NCBI RefSeq assembly: GCF_014838715.1
Contig: NZ_CP061947.1
Span: 3,844,001-3,908,000 of the forward strand
Origin: Algoriphagus sp. Y33
GTDB lineage: Bacteria > Bacteroidota > Bacteroidia > Cytophagales > Cyclobacteriaceae
DNA length: 64,000 nt
Reading direction: 5' to 3'
Both the position numbers and the translations under genes were made by a program. The notes under the pieces were generated by a model. It was not told the DNA's origin. It saw only the letters and a list, made by a program, of their open reading frames with translations, and did no database searches. Shown piece by piece: positions 18,272 to 27,878 of the stretch; within the stretch, counting starts at the first letter, position 1; every line of letters begins with the position of its first letter.

Positions 18272-18769
18272 ATGAGAACCTGGTTTTTGTGCAAAGTCAA
18301 GTACGCAAAAGAAAATGAACAAGGATTGCTAAAGAATATTTCTGAGCAATACCTAGTGGATGCGGTATCCTTTACCGAAGCAGAGGCGATCCTTTATGAT
18401 AGACTTGCCTCTCAGATTAGGGGAGATTTCCAAGTTACAGGTATCAGCAAAAGCAATATTGTTGATGTATTCTTTTATGAAGATGCCGATATCTGGCATA
18501 AGTGCAAGATATCGTACATGGTGGCAGACGGAGAAAGTGGAAAAGAGAAAAAAGTCACACAATATATGATAGTCACTGCAAATGATGTCAAGGAAGCTTA
18601 CGACAGAATTCAGGAAAGTCTAGGCAATATGCTGGTAAGCTTCCGAGTACCTGATATAGTGGAAAGCCCGATTGTCGAAGTATTCCCATTTGAGCGGGAT
18701 GAGATAGCTGAACAGTTGCCCGAAGGCAACTTCAGACCTGTATCGGAAGTAACTCAGAACGAAGAATAG
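18272..18769 (+). CDS. DUF4494 domain protein
   Basis: This 165-residue cytoplasmic protein matches the Bacteroidota-specific DUF4494 family. It begins MRTWFLCKVKYAKENEQG, has ISEQYLVDAVSFTEAEAIL, and then KVTQYMIVTANDVKEAYDR before an acidic tail. The family has no established function. It is a single-gene unit ending in a strong hairpin terminator. An AT-rich leader precedes the ATG and no ribosome binding site is evident. Confidence 0.88.
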   Translation: MRTWFLCKVKYAKENEQGLLKNISEQYLVDAVSFTEAEAILYDRLASQIRGDFQVTGISKSNIVDVFFYEDADIWHKCKISYMVADGESGKEKKVTQYMIVTANDVKEAYDRIQESLGNMLVSFRVPDIVESPIVEVFPFERDEIAEQLPEGNFRPVSEVTQNEE

Positions 18770-18791
18770 ACTTACATCAAATAAGAAAAAT

Positions 18792-18815
18792 GAAAGGCCG
18801 CAATTGCGGCCTTTC
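18792..18815 (+). terminator. Hairpin terminator after DUF4494 gene
   Basis: A perfect inverted repeat GAAAGGCCGC-AATT-GCGGCCTTTC lies 23 bases after the stop of the DUF4494 gene. The trailing T tract is short (TTTC TGTATTTC), so it is a plausible rather than ideal intrinsic terminator. Confidence 0.75.
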
Positions 18816-19107
18816 TGTATTTCATCATATACCGTATTATTGCAAACCGAACATCTTCCCTTTGTCAGAAGTTATAGTAATTCAATACCTATGGAAGACC
18901 ATCCCCAGAAAGAACTGTAAGTCAAAGTATAACGCATTCTGTGGAGTGGAATCCGAGTAGACATCTCACATAGATACAATTCTTTATCCACATCTTCTGC
19001 CTAGGTATTATCCTGTGCATAAATTAAAAAAAACTCGGTTTCATGTTTATTTTTTAGTGCTTTGAATCTACTATTATGCATTTTATGCCATAATCAACAA
19101 ATATCAT

Positions 19108-19115
19108 TAAATTTG
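19108..19115 (+). promoter_or_regulatory. Candidate -7 box of the PAS gene
   Basis: TAAATTTG matches the Bacteroidota -7 consensus TAnnTTTG exactly, and the gene's ATG lies only five bases downstream (19120). If used, the transcript would be leaderless or nearly so. No clear -33 box is seen, so this is tentative. Confidence 0.35.
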
Positions 19116-19119
19116 CCTA

Positions 19120-20187
19120 ATGAACTACCATGATGCAATTCAGGCACTAAGTCACCTAGCGGTTGTATCTGATTACTACCTGCAAGTCACTATTGACAAT
19201 ACAGGTAAGATTCTTAGCCCACACCCAAGCTTCGGACAACCTCCTACTTTCTTTGAAAACAAAGAGAAGACAATTTATTTCTCCGACTGCTTTGAAGCTT
19301 CCAATTGGGAGATATATGAAAATAAACGTATTAAAGCTTGGAGAAATTCATCCAAATCTTTCACAGTGTCCCTACAAAAAAAAACATCCTCCGAAGGTGA
19401 TTTAGTAAACACCAAATGGGAGTTTTTTTTTCTTACAGAAGAATTTGACATCTGTCTAGGGATAGGTCATCCGGACCCTTCACCAATGCCCTATAGTTTA
19501 GGCTTAGGTAATTTTTTTGAAAGTGACACCAGTGAAGGAAAGGAAATTATAGACAGTATATTAGAAGATAAATTACTTGGTTTTTGGGAATTTGATCTGG
19601 CTAAGAAGAGCGACAAAATCAGTCAGGGTTTTGGACAAATTTTAGGCTATACACAAGATGAATTGGCAGGAACTACGCTTATTTCATGGGATAAGCATAT
19701 ACATCCTGAAGACTATACTTATCTGCTACATGACCTTGGAAATCATTTCAAGTCCTCCGGCAACACCCCGTTCAAAAGGGAATTCAGAATAAACAGAAAA
19801 ACTGACCAAACCATATGGGCTTTGGGTTTTGGTAAAACTATCGAATGGTCAACTGAAGGTCATCCTACCAAAATATTGGGATGTATTTTGGATATTTCAG
19901 ACAGAAAAAAACAAGAGATTTGGGTGAAAGAACATCATTATTTTCTTAAGGAACTAGCTTTCGAGCAATCCCATACACTTCGTGCAAGAGTTGCCAATAT
20001 TCTTGGAATTGTAGATATCCTAGAAAGCGAACCCCAAAACGCCGAATCCAACCGTCTTGTCCAGTTAATCAAAAATGAAACAAAATTACTGGATCAATCA
20101 CTAAAGAAAAGCATCAAAGAATCCGTTCAAAAAAACATGTCATTAGAAAATGATTTTTTGAACGAAAAGAGTACTTCCAGTTTGTGA
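19120..20187 (+). CDS. PAS-domain protein with orphan histidine-kinase H-box
   Basis: The protein has 355 residues. A PAS_3-type fold spans about residues 145-268 (LLGFWEFDLAKKSDKISQGF, then GYTQDELAG, HPEDYTYLL and ending LGCILDISDRK). After it comes LAFEQSHTLRARVANILGIV (about 286-305), the H-box helix of Bacteroidota PAS kinases, and a second helix to about 340. No ATP-binding domain follows: the gene ends at residue 355 with normal-looking charged sequence. It therefore appears to be a dimerising PAS/DHp module without kinase activity, either a phosphotransfer or decoy protein or a truncated kinase. The N-terminal 140 residues may be a second degenerate PAS. No membrane helix is seen. Confidence 0.75.
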   Translation: MNYHDAIQALSHLAVVSDYYLQVTIDNTGKILSPHPSFGQPPTFFENKEKTIYFSDCFEASNWEIYENKRIKAWRNSSKSFTVSLQKKTSSEGDLVNTKWEFFFLTEEFDICLGIGHPDPSPMPYSLGLGNFFESDTSEGKEIIDSILEDKLLGFWEFDLAKKSDKISQGFGQILGYTQDELAGTTLISWDKHIHPEDYTYLLHDLGNHFKSSGNTPFKREFRINRKTDQTIWALGFGKTIEWSTEGHPTKILGCILDISDRKKQEIWVKEHHYFLKELAFEQSHTLRARVANILGIVDILESEPQNAESNRLVQLIKNETKLLDQSLKKSIKESVQKNMSLENDFLNEKSTSSL

Positions 20188-20442
20188 AATGGATTCAACC
20201 CGCATTATGCATTAGCATTTCTACATCACGGCGTACAAGTTATTGCTGCCAATAATTGCTTCAAAATCAGTCACTGTGTTGCAATTTTCGACTTCACCAT
20301 ATCCGCCGCGGCGGAGTCAGTCTCCAAACAGCCTGATTTTAGTGCAATTAATGGTCTCTTAATGAAACCTAATGCAAAATCCGGGTTCAAAGTTTCCTGA
20401 TTTTCCATTTAGCCTTAAGATAACCCCAAATCAGGTTGGGGC

Positions 20443-21315
20443 TCATGCTTTTTTTCCTCTTGAAGCTTCCATCATGTCCCACATCTCTTCAGGTATCTGA
20501 TCCAGATTATTGAATTCTCCGGCACCTTTAAGCCATTCTCCACCATCTATGGTCATGACTTCTCCATTGACATAGGCGGAATAATCCGAAACGAGATAAG
20601 CAGCAAGATTTGCAAGCTCCTGATGCTCTCCTACTCTGCCCAAAGGCACCTTATTTGCAGGATCAAATTTCTTTATTAAATCTCCCGGCAACAGTCGACT
20701 CCACGCTCCTTCAGTGGGAAATGGCCCGGGGGCAATCGCATTGGAGCGAATGCCGTATTTAGCCCATTCTACTGCCAGTGATCTCGTCATCGCCAAAACG
20801 CCGGCTTTTGCAGCAGCTGAAGGAACGACATACCCGGAACCTGTCCACGCATACGTAGTCACAATATTGAGAAAAGTACCTGGCTGCTTCTTTGCAATCC
20901 AGTCTTTACCAGCCGTAAGTGTAACTTGAGAAGTGCCTTTCAATACAATATCCAGCACAGTATTAAACGCATTGGTAGAAAGCCTTTCGGTAGGACTGAT
21001 AAAATTCCCTGCTGCGTTATTCAACACCACGTGAATTCCCCCTAACTGATCTGTGGCATCTTTCCACATGGTTTCTACCTGCGTTATCTCTCTTACATCA
21101 CAGGCTAGTGGAATTACCTTCCCTCCCTTCGCAGCCATCATTTCTTTTGCGGTTTCTTCCAGTACATCAAGTTTACGGGAAGTAATCACCAAGTTGGCCC
21201 CCAACTCCAAAAAATATTCTCCCATCGATCTTCCCAGCCCCGTCCCACCGCCGGTTATTACAATATTTTTACCTTTCAGTGCCCCTGGTTTAAACATACC
21301 TTCTGCTAAAATCAT
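20443..21315 (-). CDS. SDR oxidoreductase, 2,4-dienoyl-CoA reductase-like
   Basis: This is a 290-residue short-chain dehydrogenase. TGGGTGLG at about residues 21-28 binds NADPH, LNNAAGNF near 98 is the NNAG motif, and TTYAWTGSGYVVPSAAAKAG (about 153-172) matches the active-site region of mammalian mitochondrial 2,4-dienoyl-CoA reductase (DECR), in which the catalytic Tyr and Lys are spaced further apart than in classical SDRs. APGPFPTEGAWSRL and RVGEHQELANLAAYLVSDY also match DECR. The expected role is reduction of polyunsaturated acyl-CoA for beta-oxidation. It is a single gene on the minus strand, divergent from a lipoprotein gene. Confidence 0.85.
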   Translation of the reverse strand: MILAEGMFKPGALKGKNIVITGGGTGLGRSMGEYFLELGANLVITSRKLDVLEETAKEMMAAKGGKVIPLACDVREITQVETMWKDATDQLGGIHVVLNNAAGNFISPTERLSTNAFNTVLDIVLKGTSQVTLTAGKDWIAKKQPGTFLNIVTTYAWTGSGYVVPSAAAKAGVLAMTRSLAVEWAKYGIRSNAIAPGPFPTEGAWSRLLPGDLIKKFDPANKVPLGRVGEHQELANLAAYLVSDYSAYVNGEVMTIDGGEWLKGAGEFNNLDQIPEEMWDMMEASRGKKA

Positions 21316-21413
21316 AAATTTGCGGTCTATCGTTGATTGTGAAGATAGTTATTTCGGCTTGGTAATTGAAGGAAGAATGCCAAACCAGTGCTATTATTTT
21401 GAACTGCTGCCTA

Positions 21414-22286
21414 ATGAGAAAATCAATTTTCGGACTTATCGTTCTGCTACCAATCTTGATGGGTTGTAGTGAGGATGAAGACAAAGTAATTCAGACAGAT
21501 CTCCCCACTGAGGCGGCTCAGCTGTTCAGTATTTCTACCGATTGGAATGAGAGTTTGTATTTTGCAATGATCTCTTGGGAAGAATACCTACAAATGGACA
21601 CAGTCGGGTTGGCAAGACTGCCCAGCTGTCCAGATATTTTCTTGGATGAAGCGGCCAGAGAAGTCACCTTACAATTCTCCTCAAGCACAGAATGCAGCCA
21701 AACGGGAGCATATGACAGAAAAGGAAAGCTGATCATCAAATTTGACACCACCTTGCTTAGTCCGGCCAAGAGATGGGTCATGGAATACGATGGTTATTAT
21801 TTCGGGACCAAATCAATTGAAGGAACACGAACTTATTCCAGTGATGATTCAATCCAAGTTTCAGAAGAATTCACAGAAATCATAGAAAGATCAGAGAATG
21901 GGCTAAGCACTGTGTTTTCAGGGAAATTCATCCATGCAAAAACCTTTCTAAGCGACACGCTGGAAATTGACTCCCTATCAGCCGACTCCCTGGTATTTGT
22001 GGAGTCCCTTTCAAGCCTCACTTCTATGGGAAGGATCCAAGGTATAAATGCGACAGGACGGGATTTTGAAATAACAATGGAGACGCCAATAACGCATGTT
22101 ATTTCCTGCTATACCCAAAACGAAATCCTTCCGCGTGCGGGAATGGAAAATTGGTCTATATCCCGAAAGGAAAACTCTCAGGTCACCTATAGGGTAGCTT
22201 ACGAGCCGCTGGTTGAGGATTGTAAAGTAGCTGCAAATGCAACTTTGCCCGATGGAAAAAAATTGCTGCTAAACCCCACAGAATAA
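21414..22286 (+). CDS. Hypothetical lipoprotein
   Basis: From the ATG at 21414 the protein begins MRKSIFGLIVLLPILMGCSE, a lipoprotein signal peptide with lipobox LMGC and lipidated Cys18, followed by acidic residues typical of surface-exposed lipoproteins in this phylum. The remaining 270 residues are rich in beta-strand patterns (KGKLIIKFDTT, YSSDDSIQVSEEF) and contain four or so cysteines. No family is recognised. An in-frame non-ATG start 16 codons upstream would bury the signal peptide and is rejected. It converges on ahcY across a shared terminator. Confidence 0.75.
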   Translation: MRKSIFGLIVLLPILMGCSEDEDKVIQTDLPTEAAQLFSISTDWNESLYFAMISWEEYLQMDTVGLARLPSCPDIFLDEAAREVTLQFSSSTECSQTGAYDRKGKLIIKFDTTLLSPAKRWVMEYDGYYFGTKSIEGTRTYSSDDSIQVSEEFTEIIERSENGLSTVFSGKFIHAKTFLSDTLEIDSLSADSLVFVESLSSLTSMGRIQGINATGRDFEITMETPITHVISCYTQNEILPRAGMENWSISRKENSQVTYRVAYEPLVEDCKVAANATLPDGKKLLLNPTE

Positions 22287-22295
22287 CAATAAAAA

Positions 22296-22316
22296 AGCCC
22301 CGATTAAATCGGGGCT
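22296..22316 (-). terminator. Bidirectional terminator between lipoprotein gene and ahcY
   Basis: The hairpin AGCCCCGAT-TAA-ATCGGGGCT is followed on the minus strand by TTTTTATTG, a good intrinsic terminator for ahcY. It may also serve the plus-strand lipoprotein gene. Confidence 0.88.
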
Positions 22317-22335
22317 CTGCTTATATTTCTCTCAA

Positions 22336-23655
22336 TTAATACCTGTAATAATCAGGCTTAAATGGACCATCCACTGTAACTCCAATGTATTCGGCTTGCT
22401 CCTGCGAAAGCTCTTCAAGGTCAACACCCAATTTGGCAAGGTGCAAAGCCGCTACTTTTTCATCCAGATGTTTTGGCAGGACATAAACTCCAGGCTTATA
22501 CTCGTCGGTGTTGTTCCAAAGCTCCAATTGAGCCAATGTTTGGTTCGTAAAGGAATTTGACATCACAAATGATGGATGACCTGTTGCACAACCCAAGTTC
22601 ACCAAGCGGCCTTCAGCAAGCAGGATAATCTCGTTACCGTCAATGTTATAAAGATCTACCTGAGGTTTAATCTCTATTTTAGTATTGCCATATGCGCTAT
22701 TCAACCAAGCCATATCGATTTCATTGTCGAAATGTCCGATGTTACAAACGATAGTTTTGTCTCTCATCAATCTAAAATGCTCCTCCGTAATGATATTTTT
22801 ATTGCCCGTCGCAGTGACTACAATATCGGCTTCTTTTACAGCATCTATCATTTTCTTCACAGCAAAGCCATCCATAGCTGCCTGAAGCGCACAGATTGGG
22901 TCGATTTCAGTGACGATTACTCTGGCACCGGCACCTCTTAAAGAAGCGGCAGAACCTTTCCCTACGTCACCATAGCCGCCTACTACGGCCACTTTACCTG
23001 CCATCATCACATCGGTAGCTCTTCTTATTGCATCTACGAGCGACTCTTTACAGCCATATTTATTATCAAATTTTGACTTCGTCACCGAATCATTTACGTT
23101 GATGGCAGGCATAGGAAGTGTGCCGTTTTTCATTCTTTCGTAAAGTCTATGAACTCCGGTAGTGGTCTCTTCAGAAAGTCCTTTGATCCCTGCAACCAAT
23201 TCAGGATATTGATCCAAAACCATATTGGTCAAGTCACCGCCATCATCCAAGATCATGTTTAAAGGCCGGCGATCTTCACCGAAAAACAAGGTCTGCTCGA
23301 TACACCAATCAAAATCTTTCTCATTCAATCCTTTCCAGGCGTAAACAGAAATGCCTGCAGCTGCAATAGCAGCAGCTGCATGATCCTGAGTAGAAAAAAT
23401 ATTACATGATGACCAAGTCACTTCTGCTCCAAGAGCCACCAATGTCTCGATCAAAACAGCTGTTTGGATGGTCATGTGAAGACATCCAGCAATTCTTGCT
23501 CCTCTCAGCGGCTGCGTAGTACCGTATTCTTCACGAAGAGCCATCAGACCCGGCATTTCAGCTTCCGCCAATTTAATTTCTTTTCTTCCCCACTCAGCCA
23601 GAGAAATATCTTTTACCTTGTATTGAACGTACTTTTCAGATGTAGTTTCTGACAT
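22336..23655 (-). CDS. ahcY: Adenosylhomocysteinase
   Basis: This enzyme hydrolyses S-adenosylhomocysteine to adenosine and homocysteine, clearing the product of SAM-dependent methylation. The 439-residue protein carries the NAD-binding motif [20 protein letters not shown] near residue 222, the substrate motifs [17 protein letters not shown] near 82 and [17 protein letters not shown] near 186, and the C-terminal PFKPDYYRY that ends in the conserved K/Y residues closing the active site. The length matches the cytosolic bacterial form. It is a single-gene transcript with its own promoter and terminator. Confidence 0.97.
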   Translation of the reverse strand: MSETTSEKYVQYKVKDISLAEWGRKEIKLAEAEMPGLMALREEYGTTQPLRGARIAGCLHMTIQTAVLIETLVALGAEVTWSSCNIFSTQDHAAAAIAAAGISVYAWKGLNEKDFDWCIEQTLFFGEDRRPLNMILDDGGDLTNMVLDQYPELVAGIKGLSEETTTGVHRLYERMKNGTLPMPAINVNDSVTKSKFDNKYGCKESLVDAIRRATDVMMAGKVAVVGGYGDVGKGSAASLRGAGARVIVTEIDPICALQAAMDGFAVKKMIDAVKEADIVVTATGNKNIITEEHFRLMRDKTIVCNIGHFDNEIDMAWLNSAYGNTKIEIKPQVDLYNIDGNEIILLAEGRLVNLGCATGHPSFVMSNSFTNQTLAQLELWNNTDEYKPGVYVLPKHLDEKVAALHLAKLGVDLEELSQEQAEYIGVTVDGPFKPDYYRY

Positions 23656-23696
23656 AATATTGTTAGTTAATATATTTTTCTCACTAAAAACCTCCG

Positions 23697-23704
23697 CAAA
23701 GGTA
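23697..23704 (-). promoter_or_regulatory. Candidate -7 box of ahcY
   Basis: Read on the minus strand, TACCTTTG fits TAnnTTTG exactly. It lies about 41 bases upstream of the ahcY ATG, giving a leader of some 35 bases. The -33 region is T-rich but has no clear TTTG. Confidence 0.5.
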
Positions 23705-23738
23705 TCGTATAAAATTTGGAATCTAAAATAATGAACAA

Positions 23739-24497
23739 CTACACAAAGACGATCTCCTTCAGGCCATACAGCACCATTTCACCTTTTTCCAATTCTACTT
23801 GCAGCTTACCTTCTGCACTTATTCCAACTATTTTTCCCCAAAATTGTTCTCCTTTAGCCGAATAATTTGCCCAAGAATCCATCCTGTATAAATGCATCAG
23901 ATATTCCGATTTGATTTCATTCCACTTCCCTTTTTTCAACTGAATATACCCTTGCTCTAGTTGTGTAATCAAGAGGCGGAACAACTCTTCCAATTCGAAG
24001 TAACTTCCTGTGATTGACCTGATGGAAGCGGCTGTTGCCGATTCAAAATCAAGCTGATTGATATTTAATCCAATTCCCACTACAGCGTATTCCCATTCTT
24101 TGCCCGAAAATGTGTTTTCGATCAAAATGCCTCCAATCTTCCCAAACTCTGGGATAATCAAGTCATTGGGCCATTTCACCTTCAAATTTGGAACGTACTC
24201 CTGAAGCAATCTCCTGATACTGTTTGACACAGCCATATTCAAATAAAACTGCTCAGAAATATCCAAAAAATCAGGTTTTAACACCAGGGAGAACGTCAGG
24301 TTTTGTCCAGCCTGCGAATACCACAAATTACCTCGTTGACCTTTCCCTCTAGTCTGGTGTCCGCAGATGACTACACTGCCTTCTGATGCCTGACTTTGCC
24401 TGACCAATTTCAAAGCAATGTCATTAGTCGAGTGACACTCTGGCAGAAAATGAACATCTTTCCCTAAAAAAATCGTATTGGCAAGAATTTTATACAT
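23739..24497 (-). CDS. birA: Biotin--[acetyl-CoA-carboxylase] ligase
   Basis: BirA activates biotin with ATP and attaches it to the carrier protein of acetyl-CoA carboxylase. The 252-residue protein begins in the catalytic domain. STNDIA near residue 24 and [14 protein letters not shown] (about 48-61) form the biotinyl-AMP loop (GRGxRG type), and KWPNDLI near 104 with KIGGILIEN supplies the catalytic Lys region. There is no N-terminal helix-turn-helix, so this is a group I ligase that does not act as the biotin repressor. It is divergent from rsfS across 54 bases. Confidence 0.93.
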   Translation of the reverse strand: MYKILANTIFLGKDVHFLPECHSTNDIALKLVRQSQASEGSVVICGHQTRGKGQRGNLWYSQAGQNLTFSLVLKPDFLDISEQFYLNMAVSNSIRRLLQEYVPNLKVKWPNDLIIPEFGKIGGILIENTFSGKEWEYAVVGIGLNINQLDFESATAASIRSITGSYFELEELFRLLITQLEQGYIQLKKGKWNEIKSEYLMHLYRMDSWANYSAKGEQFWGKIVGISAEGKLQVELEKGEMVLYGLKEIVFV

Positions 24498-24551
24498 AAA
24501 TTTTGAATTCGTCGAAAAAGGATATTTTTATCCGTGACATTGCAAAAATAA

Positions 24552-24908
24552 ATGAATAATATGACAGCAGAAGAGCTGAGCAAAGTAATCATCAAAGGAA
24601 TGGAAGAGAAAAAAGCCTCAGACATAGTATTGATGGATCTTAGGAACATAAAAAATACAATAACGGATTTTTTTGTTATTTGCTCAGGTAATTCTGACAC
24701 GCAACTCGATGCGATCGCAGATTCTATCGAAGAAGAGATGATAAAAAGCGGTCAGGGAAACCCATGGAAAAGTGAAGGAAAAAGCAGCCGCCAGTGGATC
24801 TTGGTAGATTACGTGAACGTAGTTGCGCATATTTTCCTTAGAGAAAAGAGAACTTATTATGGACTAGAAGAACTGTGGGGAGATGCTAAAGTCACCAAAA
24901 TTGGATAA
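24552..24908 (+). CDS. rsfS: Ribosome silencing factor
   Basis: RsfS binds ribosomal protein uL14 and blocks joining of the subunits when nutrients are scarce. The 118-residue protein has the full family pattern: KKASDIVLMDLRNIKNTITD, the FFVICSGNSDTQ core near residue 40, WILVDYVNVVAHIF near 78 and a closing REKRTYYGLEELWGDA. Two ATGs lie close together (24552 and 24561); the first gives the usual length. It is followed 65 bases later by ftsH, a common pairing in Bacteroidota. Confidence 0.95.
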   Translation: MNNMTAEELSKVIIKGMEEKKASDIVLMDLRNIKNTITDFFVICSGNSDTQLDAIADSIEEEMIKSGQGNPWKSEGKSSRQWILVDYVNVVAHIFLREKRTYYGLEELWGDAKVTKIG

Positions 24909-24973
24909 AAGCCCCGAACTTTCAGCTTCACTATCCGTTTTACCTTAAGTTTATGAAATTACCCTTATAAGAA

Positions 24974-27040
24974 ATGAGCGACATTAAGAATAAAAACAAA
25001 AAATTTGCACCAAAGACACCCCAAAAGCCCAATATTCAGCTATGGCTGATTATAGCTGCGGTAGCTGTTCTTCTTGGACTTACCTGGGTGCAAAACAGAA
25101 ATGCAGTCGTTGATATTACTCAAAAGAGATTTGAGGACATGTATCTGGCTGGAGACGTTTCTAAAGTGACCATGGTGAAAAATATGGAACGGGTGGATGT
25201 GACCCTTAAGTCTTCTGCTTTATCCACAGACAAATACAAAACGGAGCTGGAATCTAATTCCACTTTTTTTAACCCACAGGGTCCGCACTATTCATTTGAG
25301 GTAGCATCCGTCGACAAGTTTGCGCAGGATTTTGACACCTTGAAAGAGCAAGTGCCCCAAGAGGACAGGATCGAATTATCCGTGGCAACAGAAGAAAACT
25401 GGGGTAGCTACTTCAGCAGTTTTGGTTTCTTGATATTGCTGTTTGTACTCTTCTGGTTTATGATGCGCCGTATGGCAGGACCTTCAGGACCCGGAGGACA
25501 GATATTCAATGTAGGCAAATCCAAAGCCCAACTGTTTGATGCTGAAAACAAAGTCAAAATCACTTTTGACAATGTGGCAGGACTTGACGAGGCAAAAGAA
25601 GAAGTCCAGGAAATTGTTGAATTTCTTAAAAACCCGGGAAAATTCACCAAGCTTGGCGGTAAAATCCCCAAAGGAGCATTGCTGGTAGGCCCTCCTGGAA
25701 CCGGTAAAACTTTGTTAGCAAAGGCTGTAGCCGGAGAAGCAGGTGTGCCTTTCTTTACCCTATCAGGTTCTGATTTTGTAGAAATGTTTGTAGGCGTAGG
25801 TGCAGCAAGGGTCCGTGATCTCTTCAAACAAGCCAAAGAGAAAGCACCTTGTATTATTTTCATAGATGAGATCGATGCCATAGGCAGATCAAGAGGCAAG
25901 GGTCAAATGCCAGGTTCCAATGACGAAAGAGAAAATACACTCAACTCTCTTTTGGTAGAAATGGACGGTTTCGGTACCGACACAGGGGTAATTGTAGTGG
26001 CTGCCACCAACCGGCCGGATGTTCTGGATAGTGCTTTGCTTAGACCTGGACGTTTTGACAGACAGATATCAATCGACAAGCCTGATATCAACGGCCGTGA
26101 AGCAATTTTCAAAGTTCACTTAAAGCCTATCAAGACAGCAGATGATGTAGACCCTAAAAAATGTGCTGCGCAGACCCCCGGTTTCGCCGGTGCTGAAATT
26201 GCGAACGTATGTAACGAGGCTGCTTTGATAGCGGCAAGAAGAAATAAGACTGCAGTAGATATGCAGGATTTCCAAGATGCAGTCGATAGAGTTATCGGTG
26301 GCCTTGAAAAGAAAAACAAAATAATTTCTCCTGAAGAGAAAAAGATTGTAGCCTTCCATGAAGCAGGACATGCAGTAGCAGGCTGGTTCTTAGAACATGC
26401 TGACCCATTGGTCAAAGTAAGTATAGTTCCACGGGGGGTAGCTGCCTTGGGCTACGCACAGTACCTTCCAAAAGAACAGTTTCTATACCAAACTGAGCAG
26501 CTGATGGATGAGATGTGCATGACACTAGGTGGCCGTGCGGCTGAAGAAATCATCTTCAAGAAAATTTCTACCGGAGCTTTGAGCGATCTGGAGCGCGTCA
26601 CTAAACTTGCCTACTCCATCGTTTCCGTATATGGAATGAACGACAAAATAGGGAATGTCTCCTTCTACGATTCTAAGGGGGATGGCTATAAAATGACCAA
26701 GCCTTATTCGGAAACTACTGCAGAAGTAATCGACGAAGAAGTCCGAAAACTAATTCAGTCTGCCTATGAGAGAACGAAGGAATTGCTCACCCATCGAATC
26801 AAAGAGCTGGATATATTGGCTAAGGAGCTTTTAGAAAAAGAAATTCTATTTCAAGCTGATTTGGAACGGTTGATAGGCAAAAGACCTTTTGACAAAGAGA
26901 CAACCTATCAGGCATTTACCAACAAAAAGGATGGGTTAAAAGAACCGGAATTGATATCCAAAGATGAAGAAACTAAACCTGAATCATCTGATCCGCTTGT
27001 AGATCCCATTCCGGCGCCGAATTCAGATAATCAAATCTAA
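24974..27040 (+). CDS. ftsH: ATP-dependent zinc metalloprotease FtsH
   Basis: FtsH is the membrane-bound AAA+ protease that degrades misfolded membrane proteins and regulatory substrates. This 688-residue protein has two membrane helices (about residues 22-42 and 145-165) flanking a periplasmic domain, Walker A GPPGTGKT at 239-246, Walker [12 protein letters not shown] near 298, the SRH segment with [19 protein letters not shown] near 337-355, and the zinc site HEAGH at 462-466. The C-terminal tail past 650 is Pro- and acid-rich, as in other Bacteroidota FtsH. It has a strong terminator directly after its stop. Confidence 0.98.
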   Translation: MSDIKNKNKKFAPKTPQKPNIQLWLIIAAVAVLLGLTWVQNRNAVVDITQKRFEDMYLAGDVSKVTMVKNMERVDVTLKSSALSTDKYKTELESNSTFFNPQGPHYSFEVASVDKFAQDFDTLKEQVPQEDRIELSVATEENWGSYFSSFGFLILLFVLFWFMMRRMAGPSGPGGQIFNVGKSKAQLFDAENKVKITFDNVAGLDEAKEEVQEIVEFLKNPGKFTKLGGKIPKGALLVGPPGTGKTLLAKAVAGEAGVPFFTLSGSDFVEMFVGVGAARVRDLFKQAKEKAPCIIFIDEIDAIGRSRGKGQMPGSNDERENTLNSLLVEMDGFGTDTGVIVVAATNRPDVLDSALLRPGRFDRQISIDKPDINGREAIFKVHLKPIKTADDVDPKKCAAQTPGFAGAEIANVCNEAALIAARRNKTAVDMQDFQDAVDRVIGGLEKKNKIISPEEKKIVAFHEAGHAVAGWFLEHADPLVKVSIVPRGVAALGYAQYLPKEQFLYQTEQLMDEMCMTLGGRAAEEIIFKKISTGALSDLERVTKLAYSIVSVYGMNDKIGNVSFYDSKGDGYKMTKPYSETTAEVIDEEVRKLIQSAYERTKELLTHRIKELDILAKELLEKEILFQADLERLIGKRPFDKETTYQAFTNKKDGLKEPELISKDEETKPESSDPLVDPIPAPNSDNQI

Positions 27041-27045
27041 TAATG

Positions 27046-27070
27046 AAAGCCCCGAATGATTCGGGGCTTT
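27046..27070 (+). terminator. Terminator after ftsH
   Basis: The hairpin AAAGCCCCGAA-TGA-TTCGGGGCTTT is followed by TTTATTTTTG, six bases after the ftsH stop. It is a textbook intrinsic terminator. Confidence 0.93.
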
Positions 27071-27101
27071 TTTATTTTTGTCTGCCCATCTATCTTTAGT
27101 C

Positions 27102-27878
27102 ATGCAATCAACCCCTCTGGATTTTCCTCTAAATGGGAAAAAACTCTATTTCGCATCAGATTTTCATCTTGGAGCTCCAAATGAAACAGAAAGCAAGATC
27201 AGGGAAAAAAGAATCATCCGTTGGCTGGATTCCGTAGCCACGAATGCTGCTGCAATTTTTTTAGTCGGTGACATCTTTGACTTTTGGTTTGAATATGGAC
27301 AGGTAATACCCAAAGGCTTTATCCCGTTTATTTCAAAAATCCATCAGCTCAGAGAGCAAGGTATACCAATTGTTTTTTTTACTGGAAATCATGATCTGTG
27401 GATGAAAGACTACTTCACAGTAGAGCTTGGTATACCTGTCTATACCCATCCTATTGAACTGAAAGTCGAAGGTAAATCAATTTTGGTAGGACATGGAGAT
27501 GGCCTGGGACCCGGCGACAATTCTTACAAGGTGCTCAAGAAAGTATTTACGAACCCCGTATCACAATGGCTATTCCGATGGTTTCATCCGGACTTGGGAA
27601 TGAAACTCGCAAAAGCCTGGTCGGGACATAGCCGTATTACCAACATAGAAAAAGATGAAAGTCACTTTCTTGGTGATGATGAGTGGCTTTGGGCTTATTG
27701 CAAGGAACTGGAAGTAAAAAAACATCACGACTTCTATATTTTCGGTCATAGGCACCTCCCACTGGAATTGGAAGTAGGTGAAAATTCGGCCTATTTCAAC
27801 CTTGGTGAGTGGGTTACGCAAAACACTTACCTGGCCTTCGACGGGCGTAAGGCTGAGTTAATTACCTTCAAAGGATGA
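27102..27878 (+). CDS. lpxH: UDP-2,3-diacylglucosamine diphosphatase, LpxH-like
   Basis: This is a calcineurin-like metallophosphoesterase of the LpxH type, which cleaves UDP-2,3-diacylglucosamine to lipid X in lipid A synthesis. The 258-residue protein shows all five metal motifs: ASDFHLGA (about residue 17), GDIFDFWFEY (near 53), TGNHD (near 90), VGHGDGLGPGD (near 130) and FGHRHLP (near 215). The ATG at 27102 is used in place of a TTG eight codons upstream. The stop overlaps the start of the next gene (ATGA), so that gene is coupled. Other UDP-sugar phosphoesterases share the fold, but the FWFEY motif favours LpxH. Confidence 0.9.
   Translation: MQSTPLDFPLNGKKLYFASDFHLGAPNETESKIREKRIIRWLDSVATNAAAIFLVGDIFDFWFEYGQVIPKGFIPFISKIHQLREQGIPIVFFTGNHDLWMKDYFTVELGIPVYTHPIELKVEGKSILVGHGDGLGPGDNSYKVLKKVFTNPVSQWLFRWFHPDLGMKLAKAWSGHSRITNIEKDESHFLGDDEWLWAYCKELEVKKHHDFYIFGHRHLPLELEVGENSAYFNLGEWVTQNTYLAFDGRKAELITFKG

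Larger units (their letters stand above)
18770..19119. other. Intergenic region
   Basis: No gene is seen in these 350 bases. They hold the terminator of the DUF4494 gene near the left end and, at the right end, a TAAATTTG box just before the PAS gene. The rest is AT-rich with no clear repeat. Confidence 0.6.

Noticed and set aside
23739..24497. BirA as biotin repressor
   Set aside because: The protein starts directly in the catalytic domain and has no helix-turn-helix.
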